From assembly GCA_017651245.1 (NCBI GenBank), contig JAGCDQ010000028.1, forward strand, positions 1 through 44,657: a stretch of 44,657 bases of DNA, read 5' to 3'. The translations under genes and the position numbers were made by a program. Of the stretch, positions 18,464-25,544 are shown one piece after another. Source of the stretch: Bacteroidaceae bacterium. GTDB lineage: Bacteria > Bacteroidota > Bacteroidia > Bacteroidales > Bacteroidaceae. Numbering within the stretch: the first letter of the stretch is position 1; the number at the start of each line of letters is the position of its first letter. The notes under the pieces were generated by a model. The model saw only the letters and a list, made by a program, of their open reading frames with translations, had not been told where the DNA came from and made no database searches.

Positions 18464-19915
18464 CTGAATACCCTTCATTCTCTTCCACCCGAAGCAGAAA
18501 GCATCCCATCTCCTCAGCAATTTACCTATCCTTTCTGCTATCGTCCTCACCCCCTTTGCCAACTGGCAGCCAAGGAGGTGATTGCGCATTGCTACAACAC
18601 TCCTGCGATGCAGCCCAAGGAAGGAAAGATGTTTGGGGTGCTCGTCGTAGAGCATCAGGGGCAGCGTTATTACCTTTGTGCCTTTTCTGGCATTTATAAC
18701 GGTTCCTACCATCATGAGGGCTTCGTACCTCCCATCTGCGACCTGCAACATGGGTATTTCGCAGAAGAGGAACAACGTATCGTTGCCCTCACCCACCAAA
18801 TCAATACAACCACTCAGGAAGCAGAAAAGACACAACTGAAGGCCCTGCGGAAAGAGAAATCCAATGCCTTGCAAATGTGGACCTTCCATCAGTTCAGGAT
18901 GAGGAATGCCCGTCAGGAGACGAAAGACCTCATTGAGATATTTGCAGAGGTGAAGTCTCCTTTCTCAGAAGAGGAATACATTGATTACAAGGAGGGGCGC
19001 ACCGCCACCAAACCCCAGCCCAAGATTGGCATTCCTCCAGGAGGAACAGGCGAATGCTGTGCTCCCAAATTGTTGCAATATGCCTATCTGAACCGCTACA
19101 AGCCACTCTGTATGGTAGAGTTTTGGGTGGGACCGTCGAAGCTGAACGAGATGCGTATTGAAGGAAATTTCTACCCTTCCTGCCAGCATAAGTGTTACCC
19201 ATTGCTCAACTACATGATGCAAGGATTGGACGTAGAGGAGAATCCACTGTTGGCACGCGGCAAGGAGAAATTGAAGGAAGTTCGTTTCCTGTATGAGGAC
19301 GAAGACATTCTGGTGGTGTATAAGCCATCAGGACTTCTCTCTGTGCCCAACCGTGACCTCAAAGAGGAATCGCTCAGTGCCTATCTGCTCACCCTCAACC
19401 CCAACTATCGCCTGATGCATCGACTGGACATGGACACCTCAGGACTCATGCTCGTGGCAAAGAACATCGCAGCCTCCAAGTCCTTGCAAGATCAGTTTCT
19501 CCGCCACGAAATCAAGAAGAAATACGTCGCCATTCTCGACGAGCCCCTCAAACCTCAAACCTCCACCTTCAATTCGGCAGAGCAAAACCTCAAACCTCAA
19601 ACCGGCACCATCTCCCTTCCCCTCTCCCGCAATCCATTCGATTCTCCTCGTCAGGTGGTCAACCATCGTGTGGGCAAGACTGCCATTACACATTATGTCT
19701 TTAAAGGAGAGAATCGCGTGGAATTATATCCAGAGACAGGTCGCACACATCAGCTACGCATCCATTGTGCCCATCCTGAAGGATTGGGACGTCCCATCAA
19801 GGGCGACATCCTCTACGGCACAGCTTCCGACCGCCTCTATCTCCATGCAGAGGAAATAAAATTCAGCCATCCGCGCACTGGCGAATGGCTGACCTTTACA
19901 GAACCTTTGTTCTGA
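18464..19915 (+). CDS. RluA-family pseudouridine synthase with N-terminal extension; probable CTG start
   Basis: It isomerises uridine to pseudouridine in RNA. The catalytic motif HRLDMDTSGLMLVAKN carries the catalytic Asp at codon 19427-19429, and ETGRTHQLRIH closes the active site. The N-terminal about 260 residues are the extension typical of a Bacteroidetes subgroup (GKMFGVLVV, FSG, ECCAPKLLQYA). The frame is open from 18419 after an in-frame TAG at 18416. Conserved-looking residues FTYPFCYRPHPLC (18521-18559) are encoded before the first ATG/GTG/TTG, which is GTG at 18578. I therefore propose CTG 18464 as start (483 residues); GTG 18578 would give 445 and lose that segment. A heptad-repeat-derived insert lies at about 19545-19606. 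The target uridine is unknown. Confidence 0.85.
   Translation: MNTLHSLPPEAESIPSPQQFTYPFCYRPHPLCQLAAKEVIAHCYNTPAMQPKEGKMFGVLVVEHQGQRYYLCAFSGIYNGSYHHEGFVPPICDLQHGYFAEEEQRIVALTHQINTTTQEAEKTQLKALRKEKSNALQMWTFHQFRMRNARQETKDLIEIFAEVKSPFSEEEYIDYKEGRTATKPQPKIGIPPGGTGECCAPKLLQYAYLNRYKPLCMVEFWVGPSKLNEMRIEGNFYPSCQHKCYPLLNYMMQGLDVEENPLLARGKEKLKEVRFLYEDEDILVVYKPSGLLSVPNRDLKEESLSAYLLTLNPNYRLMHRLDMDTSGLMLVAKNIAASKSLQDQFLRHEIKKKYVAILDEPLKPQTSTFNSAEQNLKPQTGTISLPLSRNPFDSPRQVVNHRVGKTAITHYVFKGENRVELYPETGRTHQLRIHCAHPEGLGRPIKGDILYGTASDRLYLHAEEIKFSHPRTGEWLTFTEPLF
19546..19603 (-). repeat. Heptad repeat tract inside the RluA-family gene
   Basis: Two clusters of CTCAAAC units (19546-19562 and 19587-19603), the complement of the intergenic GTTTGAG arrays, lie inside the coding sequence. 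In frame they encode LKPQTS and NLKPQTG around a short linker. The reading frame is preserved. Confidence 0.75.
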
Positions 19916-19922
19916 TTTCTTT

Positions 19923-21659
19923 TTACAGACCCAAGTCCTTCTTGATGGCTTTCACTTTTTCTTCCGCTTCAGCGGTGGCAGCAGGATAACACTTTGCACA
20001 TCCCATCTCGCCCTTCACTTCCACGTAGAACTTAATCTTAGGCTCTGTGCCTGAAGGACGGACAGAAATCTTGGTGCCGTCTGCAGTGAACCACTGGAGC
20101 ACGTTGCTGGTGGCTGGCATCTCCAACGCACTTTCCTTGCCGTCGCATACCTGCTTCAGCGTCTTGTAGTCCTTCACACACACCACAGGGCTGCCACCCA
20201 AAGAGGTTGGAGGAGTCTGGCGGAAGTCTTCCATCATCTGCTTGATTTCGTCAGCACCAGACTTACCAGGCTTAGTCACAGAAATTGCGTTCTGGTATGC
20301 GAAACCGTAGTCGAGGTAAATCTTCATGAGCAGGTCATAGAGCGTCATGCCGTTGTCCTTTGCCCAAGCTGCAATCTCGCAGAGCAGACAGATAGAAGCA
20401 GGACTGTCCTTGTCACGCACCTTATCGAATGGCAGGTAACCGAAGCTTTCCTCACCACCACCAATATACTTCTTCACGCCCTCAGAGAGCTTGATTTCAC
20501 GGGCAATCCACTTGAAGCCAGTATAGACGTCACGAATCTCCACGTTGTTGCGCTTAGCAATCTCAGCGATGGTCTCTGTAGTCACAATGGTCTTCACCAT
20601 GAACTCGTTGCCCTTCAGTTGACCCAGTTTCTTCTTGTTCTCAATGATATAGTAAGAAAGCATGAGCGCCGTCTGGTTACCGTTGAGGATACACCACTCA
20701 CCCTTAGGATCGCGACACACCACAGCGAGACGGTCGGCATCAGGGTCGGAAGCCAATACAAGGTCGGCATTCAGCTTCGTGCCGAGTTTCATACCCAGCG
20801 TCATAGCCTCAGAGTTCTCTGGATTAGGCGACACCACTGTTGGGAAGTTGCCATCCACCACCATCTGCTCCTTCACCACGTTGATGTTCTGGAAGCCCCA
20901 AGTGCGAAGGGCAGCAGGGATGATTACACGGCCTGTTCCGTGCAATGGAGAATAAACGATGCAGAGATCCTTCTGACGGTTAATCACCTCCTGATCCACC
21001 AATGCCTCATGCACAGCGTTCAGGTAGTCGATGTCCATCTCACCACCAATAATCTGGATGAGGTCGTTGTTAGGCGTAAACTTCACCTGGTCAATCGTCA
21101 CCTTGTTCACCTCGTCAATGATGCCTGTGTCGTGTGGAGCCAACACCTGAGCGCCATCATCCCAGTAAGCCTTGTAGCCATTGTACTCACGTGGGTTGTG
21201 GCTGGCGGTGATGTTCACACCTGCCTGAGCACCCAACTGACGGATGGCGAAAGAAATCTCAGGTGTAGGACGCAAGCTCTCGAAAAGATACGCCTTGATG
21301 CCGTTCGCAGAGAAGATGTCAGCCACCGTCTCAGCAAACAAACGAGAGTTGTTGCGGCAGTCATGACCCACCACCACGCTGATGTCCTTCTTGCCGGCAA
21401 ACGCCTTGTTGATGTAGTTGGCAAAGCCCTGGGTTGCCATACCCACGATGTACTTGTTCATACGGTTGGTGCCTGCACCCATGATGCCACGCAAACCACC
21501 CGTGCCAAATTCCAGATTCTGATAAAATGCGTCGATAAGGGCGGTCTTGTCCTCATTGTCGAGCATAGCCTTCACTTCTGCCTGAGTCTCGGCATCAAAC
21601 GCTGGTGAGAGCCACTTCTGAGCCTCAGCCGTACACTGCTTAATCAATTCTTGATCCAT
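19923..21659 (-). CDS. pgm: Phosphoglucomutase/phosphomannomutase (alpha-D-phosphohexomutase)
   Basis: It interconverts hexose 1- and 6-phosphates, linking glycogen, maltodextrin and nucleotide-sugar metabolism to glycolysis. The 578-residue protein has all four domains. Phosphoserine Ser153 is in ITASHNPREYNGYK, the metal-binding loop is SDPDADRLAV, sugar binding is GGGEESFGYL, and phosphate binding is VRPSGTEPKIKFY near the C-terminus. It is convergent with the RluA gene, 7 bp apart. Phosphopentomutase activity is a possible alternative for this long bacterial subgroup. Confidence 0.93.
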   Translation of the reverse strand: MDQELIKQCTAEAQKWLSPAFDAETQAEVKAMLDNEDKTALIDAFYQNLEFGTGGLRGIMGAGTNRMNKYIVGMATQGFANYINKAFAGKKDISVVVGHDCRNNSRLFAETVADIFSANGIKAYLFESLRPTPEISFAIRQLGAQAGVNITASHNPREYNGYKAYWDDGAQVLAPHDTGIIDEVNKVTIDQVKFTPNNDLIQIIGGEMDIDYLNAVHEALVDQEVINRQKDLCIVYSPLHGTGRVIIPAALRTWGFQNINVVKEQMVVDGNFPTVVSPNPENSEAMTLGMKLGTKLNADLVLASDPDADRLAVVCRDPKGEWCILNGNQTALMLSYYIIENKKKLGQLKGNEFMVKTIVTTETIAEIAKRNNVEIRDVYTGFKWIAREIKLSEGVKKYIGGGEESFGYLPFDKVRDKDSPASICLLCEIAAWAKDNGMTLYDLLMKIYLDYGFAYQNAISVTKPGKSGADEIKQMMEDFRQTPPTSLGGSPVVCVKDYKTLKQVCDGKESALEMPATSNVLQWFTADGTKISVRPSGTEPKIKFYVEVKGEMGCAKCYPAATAEAEEKVKAIKKDLGL

Positions 21660-21702
21660 AATATTGAGTTTAAGTTTTTGATTGTATTTTTTGTTGTGAA
21701 TG

Positions 21703-21710
21703 CAAAGATA
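21703..21710 (-). promoter_or_regulatory. -7 box of the phosphoglucomutase promoter
   Basis: On the minus strand TATCTTTG matches TAnnTTTG, 43 bp before the ATG at 21659. No TTTG is seen at -33. Confidence 0.5.
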
Positions 21711-21756
21711 AGCATTTTAAGTGAAAAGGAAAAAGGGAAATGTAAAAAATCTTTTA

Positions 21757-23196
21757 TCATCGGAGTGTTTTCTCCATTTCCTTCATGTATTTCTCCGTTT
21801 GTTTGTTGAGATAGTCACGAAGCTTGAGGATAGGTTTGCCATTGGTGATGGAATCCTCATACGCTCCACTCAGTTCTTTATTCTGTTCCGTATAGAATTC
21901 TAGTATTTCCTTGTACATATCTGACCATTCATCTTTGCGCCAACCTCCTGTACTTTTAATATATTTGATAAATTCCTGATATTGCTTGTCCAGTTCCTGA
22001 TTTTGCTGCAAAATCTGCTTGAGAATCAACTGAACCCTCTCTCTTGACCTAAAATCTCTCATCGCCATACTCAACTCTTTGTAGGAATTTTTGATCTTGT
22101 CTATGTGCAGCTTGACAAGTTCTGCCTTCGCAAAAATCATTGCATTATCTGCTACGCTACGTGACCCCCTTCCGACTTGATGCTCGATGGTACGAAACTC
22201 CTCAGGCACCTCATCCACCACCGTCACCGTTTGGTCGTCAATGCCTCTTCTCTGCAGGTCGTTCAGCAGACTCTTGCCCGAGTAGCGACCCACACTCAGC
22301 TCATAGTCGCGATCCTCATCGTAGTAGCCATTATGTGTGGTGATGCGATAAGTTTTGCCTGGCACGAAGTCGAGGTTTGTCCAGAGTTCGCAGAGGGAAC
22401 CGTCAGGCATCACGGTGCGGATGCGTCCCACCTTGGGCTTATCGAGCTGCACGCTGAAGCTGAAGCGTCTGTTCACCACAGGCATCGTTGCCACATAGTC
22501 GTTGTCTGCCACCTTGTCCAGTTCCTCAGCATTGTCCGCCATATAGACCACATAGAGGCTGTCTGTCAGGTCATAACCCACACGACCGTCAATCGTGAAC
22601 GTATTCTGGTTGTCGCTCATGAGACCTGCGCTGCTCATGTTCCTTACAGCTAAGTCAGGACGCAGCGATGTGATCATATACACCGTTCCGATGGCTTGGC
22701 TCTCATCAGCGTTGAGTTCCCACACAATGGCATAGGCATCACGCAGTTGAGGATTCTCAGCGTTCTTGCAGCACATCAACCACATCTCCTGATTCGGATT
22801 GTCGCGAAGCGTGTATTGTTTGTCCTTTCCTTGTTCCATAAACACCCCAAGGGCGAACATTTCGGTGCTGCCAGGAGTCAGGTGCAACAGTTGATAGGAC
22901 AGCGGTTCATCCTTGGTGAAAGGACTGCTAATACTTGCGAGATTCAGCGTGAGGGGAGCCTTCCTGACGTTGGCAATGAATTTAGTGATCTTGACGCTGT
23001 ATTCAATCTGGTTGGTGTTAGGATTCCTCGATACCGAATACACCTGATCAGATGTCTGTCCGAATCTTTTGATAATATCATTCAGCATGGCGATGACTGC
23101 CTCAGGCTTCTTCTGAGGGGTTGCTGCCGCTGGGTCGGCACTGATCGTTGATATGGCGCTGCAAGCAATGAGCAGCATGATGAATATACGTTTCAT
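21757..23196 (-). CDS. Secreted protein of unknown function with a DUF4369-like region
   Basis: The 479-residue product starts with a signal peptide (MKRIFIMLLIACSAISTISA, cleavage near ADP). A unique region follows to about residue 190. A stretch at about 195-310 (FTIDGRVGYDL, VVYMADNAEELD, FSFSVQLDKPKVGRIR) resembles the beta-rich DUF4369 domain found in periplasmic TlpA-type thioredoxins. Here no thioredoxin domain follows; the C-terminal 130 residues are charged and helical, with a likely coiled coil (about 395-479). It is the third gene after an ECF sigma factor and a membrane protein, so it is probably a target or part of that envelope-signalling unit. The domain assignment is tentative. 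Confidence 0.7.
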   Translation of the reverse strand: MKRIFIMLLIACSAISTISADPAAATPQKKPEAVIAMLNDIIKRFGQTSDQVYSVSRNPNTNQIEYSVKITKFIANVRKAPLTLNLASISSPFTKDEPLSYQLLHLTPGSTEMFALGVFMEQGKDKQYTLRDNPNQEMWLMCCKNAENPQLRDAYAIVWELNADESQAIGTVYMITSLRPDLAVRNMSSAGLMSDNQNTFTIDGRVGYDLTDSLYVVYMADNAEELDKVADNDYVATMPVVNRRFSFSVQLDKPKVGRIRTVMPDGSLCELWTNLDFVPGKTYRITTHNGYYDEDRDYELSVGRYSGKSLLNDLQRRGIDDQTVTVVDEVPEEFRTIEHQVGRGSRSVADNAMIFAKAELVKLHIDKIKNSYKELSMAMRDFRSRERVQLILKQILQQNQELDKQYQEFIKYIKSTGGWRKDEWSDMYKEILEFYTEQNKELSGAYEDSITNGKPILKLRDYLNKQTEKYMKEMEKTLR

Positions 23197-23199
23197 ATT

Positions 23200-23234
23200 G
23201 GGGTTTGAGATTTGAGTTTTGAGGTTTGAGGTTT
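23200..23234 (+). repeat. Heptad repeat array, copy D
   Basis: GTTTGAG, ATTTGAG and TTTTGAG units occupy most of the 51-bp gap between the membrane protein gene and the secreted protein gene, ending just before the latter's start codon. Confidence 0.7.
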
Positions 23235-23247
23235 ATTGTGGCACGAG

Positions 23248-23919
23248 TTATTTCTGTGCCGTGTTTTCTAAATCGAATTTTGCGATTTCGAGTTCCAGTT
23301 CCACCCATTTCAGATACGCCTCATTCGCTTGTTTCTTCATGAGTGCCAGTTCCTCAGGGGTGTAGCGGTAGTTCTCGGGGCGGGTGATAGGGATGTCACG
23401 TTCGGTCAGGGTCACCATTTCAGGCTGCGACTTTGTGGTCTCTGCCACCGCCAAGTCCTGATGTGCTTCTTCAGCCATTGGTGCTGCCGTCGGTTCTGTT
23501 ACAGATGTTTCCTGTGCCAAGAGCTTGTTGATGGTTGGCTTGGCGGGTGACACCTTGACGGGCTTCACTGCGATGGTTGTTTCCTCCACAGGCTGAGATG
23601 CTTCAGGCTTCGCCTCCGCTGTCTGGGGTTTCACCACTTCAACAGACTTTTCCACCTTGGGCTGCTGTTTCGCCACGACATCCGTCTCCGTCACTTTAGG
23701 TGGTGTCAGCCAGATCATCAACACGCCTGCTGCACAAGCAGCGGCAATCCAAGGCCAGACGATGCGACGCTGTTTCTTCTCTTTCTGAGCTGCCACACGC
23801 TGCATCAGTCGTTCATTGAGGTCAGCAGGCATCTGCGGGCGTTCTGTCTCATCCTGCCAGATAGCGTCACGAAGGTTCGTGTCCTGCTGTCGTAATGCGT
23901 TCAATTTCTCCTCTGTCAT
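23248..23919 (-). CDS. Single-pass membrane protein, putative anti-sigma factor
   Basis: The 223-residue protein has a cytoplasmic N-terminal segment of about 50 residues (TEEKLNALRQQDTNLRDAIW), one membrane helix (about 52-70, WPWIAAACAAGVLMIWL) and a long Lys/Pro/Val-rich periplasmic region. A helical C-terminus (NEAYLKWVELELEIAKFDL) ends it. The first codon overlaps the stop of the ECF sigma gene (ATGA at 23916-23919). This position and topology fit an anti-sigma factor, but I see no HxxxCxxC zinc motif and no FecR domain, so the role is inferred from context. Confidence 0.65.
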   Translation of the reverse strand: MTEEKLNALRQQDTNLRDAIWQDETERPQMPADLNERLMQRVAAQKEKKQRRIVWPWIAAACAAGVLMIWLTPPKVTETDVVAKQQPKVEKSVEVVKPQTAEAKPEASQPVEETTIAVKPVKVSPAKPTINKLLAQETSVTEPTAAPMAEEAHQDLAVAETTKSQPEMVTLTERDIPITRPENYRYTPEELALMKKQANEAYLKWVELELEIAKFDLENTAQK

Positions 23920-24476
23920 GATTGCAACATTTTGATGATTTTACAAAGTTTCTTTCTCGTTCGGCTCAACTTCGAGGCAACCGTCGTGGGAATGGATTCC
24001 GTCACATAGGCAATCTCCTTCAGGCTCATCTCCTCGTAGTAGAACATCGTGATGACGGCTCTCTCGTCGGGTGGCAGATGCTTAATGGCAGCCCTAATCA
24101 GCTGCACCGTCTCTGGGTTCGGGTGTCCGAATGTCGCCTCCACTTCGCTCTCCGACAACTTCTCAGCCTCCCCTTCCCTATCCTCGTAGTAGATCAGCTG
24201 CACGCTCTTCTTTCGAAGGAAACTGATGGACTCGTTGTAGGCGATGTGCGAAATCCACGTCTTGAGCGACGACTGGGTAGCGTCATACATATTTATATTC
24301 TTGAAGACCTTCACGAAAACATCCTGATACACCTCCTCCGCATCCTCAACGGCAGGAACGAGCCTTGCCACTTGGGCAAAGACGGCGTTGCCATATCGTC
24401 CGAGCATCTGTTGCTGTGCTTTGGGACTTTGTTGCCTCAGTCCCTCAATCAGGTTTACTTCTATATCTATTGTCAT
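23916..24476 (-). CDS. ECF-type RNA polymerase sigma factor
   Basis: At 186 residues it has the usual ECF size. Region 2 (about 15-90) includes AEEVYQDVFVKVFKNI and SLKTWISHIAYNESISFLRKK. Region 4 (about 118-180) includes LPPDERAVITMFYYEEMSLKEIA followed by a helix-turn-helix and LSRTRKKL. It starts an operon with a putative anti-sigma membrane protein and a secreted protein. No TAnnTTTG box is seen upstream. That fits, but does not prove, self-activation from an ECF promoter within 24477-24540. Confidence 0.9.
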   Translation of the reverse strand: MTIDIEVNLIEGLRQQSPKAQQQMLGRYGNAVFAQVARLVPAVEDAEEVYQDVFVKVFKNINMYDATQSSLKTWISHIAYNESISFLRKKSVQLIYYEDREGEAEKLSESEVEATFGHPNPETVQLIRAAIKHLPPDERAVITMFYYEEMSLKEIAYVTESIPTTVASKLSRTRKKLCKIIKMLQS

Positions 24477-24610
24477 TTTTTAGGTCTTCTATCTATATAT
24501 ACGAACAAAACTCCCTAAACATTGCACACTCCCCAATTTTTTTTGAAAAAAAGGTGAGGTCTCTATTCACGACCAAGAAGTCGCAACTTTGCATCGTGAA
24601 ACTAAGGAGA

Positions 24611-24656
24611 AAATTTGCAGCCCCTAGGGGTAACAAAATTTTCCCTATAGGGGAAC
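24611..24656. promoter_or_regulatory. Pair of palindromes, candidate operator
   Basis: The gap 24477-24794 (318 bp) holds no gene. Within it CCCCTAGGGG (24621-24630) and CCCTATAGGG (24643-24652) are perfect 10-bp palindromes. Their centres are 22 bp apart, about two helical turns. Each is preceded by an AAATTT-type tract and followed by TAAC or GAAC, so the pair looks like a tandem duplication. The regulator is unknown. Confidence 0.45.
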
Positions 24657-24724
24657 AAAAAAAAGACCCTCTCCCCGACCCTCCCCATAATGAGGAGGAT
24701 GAAAGCCATGAGGTCCTTTTTTTG
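24656..24724. repeat. Long inverted repeat, MITE- or terminator-like
   Basis: CAAAAAAAAGACCCTC (24656-24671) is mirrored by GAGGTCCTTTTTTTG (24710-24724) with one mismatch/bulge. A second short arm pair lies inside (CCTCCCC versus GAGGAGG). The A- and T-rich ends would give a U tract in either direction, so it could serve as a bidirectional terminator or be a small non-coding repeat element. Confidence 0.45.
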
Positions 24725-24731
24725 TGAAAAG

Positions 24732-24763
24732 TTTGGTGGTTTTAATGATGTTTATTACCTTTG
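24732..24763 (+). promoter_or_regulatory. Promoter of the SDR-uvrA operon
   Basis: TTTG (24732-24735) and TACCTTTG (24756-24763) are separated by 20 bp and match the -33/-7 consensus. The ATG at 24795 is 31 bp downstream. Confidence 0.7.
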
Positions 24764-24794
24764 CACTTCCGTTTGGATATATTGTTAGACAATT

Positions 24795-25544
24795 ATGCGT
24801 GAAGGACAGAAGAAAGCGGTGATAGTGGGTGCCACATCGGGTATCGGGCTGGAACTGGTGAAAGTGCTCACGGCTCAGGGTTGGCAAGTGGGCATTGCTG
24901 GTCGTCGGCAGGAACGGTTGCAGCAGATTCAGAGCAAGAACCTGGATGTGGTTGCCACGGAGTGCATCGACATCACGAAGGAGGATGCGCCTCAACGCCT
25001 CTTGACCTTGATTGGCAAGACGGGAGGCATGGATCTCTATTTCCATAGCGCAGGCATCGGTTATCAGAACCCAGAACTGGACATCGACAAGGAGATGGCA
25101 ACGGTTGCCACGAACGTGGTGGGGTTCACGCGGATGGTGGACACAGCGTTTCACTACTTTGTGGAGCATCCCGAACATCAAGGACACCTTGCCGTCATCA
25201 GCAGCATTGCGGGTACGAAAGGACTGGGTGCTGCCCCCTCCTACTCTTCCACCAAACGCTACAACAACCACTACATGGAATGTCTCACGCAGCTCTGCAA
25301 AATCAGAGGCATCCGACACATCCATCTACACGACGTGCGTCCTGGCTTTGTGCGAACGCCCCTCTTATCAGATGGGCATCACTACCCTGTGCAGCTTGAC
25401 CCCCACAAGGTGGCTCTCTCCATTGCGAGGGGCATCCGACGCAACCAGTCCGTCATCACCATCGACTGGCGTTACCGCATCCTGGTCGCTGTGTGGAGAC
25501 TGATTCCAAGATGGCTATGGGTGAGATTAAAGATTAGCAGTTAA
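24795..25544 (+). CDS. Short-chain dehydrogenase/reductase
   Basis: A cytoplasmic NAD(P)-dependent oxidoreductase of the SDR family, 249 residues. The cofactor motif VGATSGIGLEL (TGxxxGIG type) is near the N-terminus and an arginine-rich AGRRQERL suggests NADP(H). The catalytic set is visible: Ser in ISSIAG, Tyr150 and Lys154 in YSSTK. The substrate is unknown. Its TAA is directly followed by the uvrA ATG with no gap. Confidence 0.88.
   Translation: MREGQKKAVIVGATSGIGLELVKVLTAQGWQVGIAGRRQERLQQIQSKNLDVVATECIDITKEDAPQRLLTLIGKTGGMDLYFHSAGIGYQNPELDIDKEMATVATNVVGFTRMVDTAFHYFVEHPEHQGHLAVISSIAGTKGLGAAPSYSSTKRYNNHYMECLTQLCKIRGIRHIHLHDVRPGFVRTPLLSDGHHYPVQLDPHKVALSIARGIRRNQSVITIDWRYRILVAVWRLIPRWLWVRLKISS

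Noticed and set aside
19191-21608. A 329-codon plus-strand frame opposite phosphoglucomutase (20619-21608)
   Set aside because: It mirrors the real gene, is rich in His, Val and Thr as expected for antisense of coding DNA, and has no recognisable domain or promoter.
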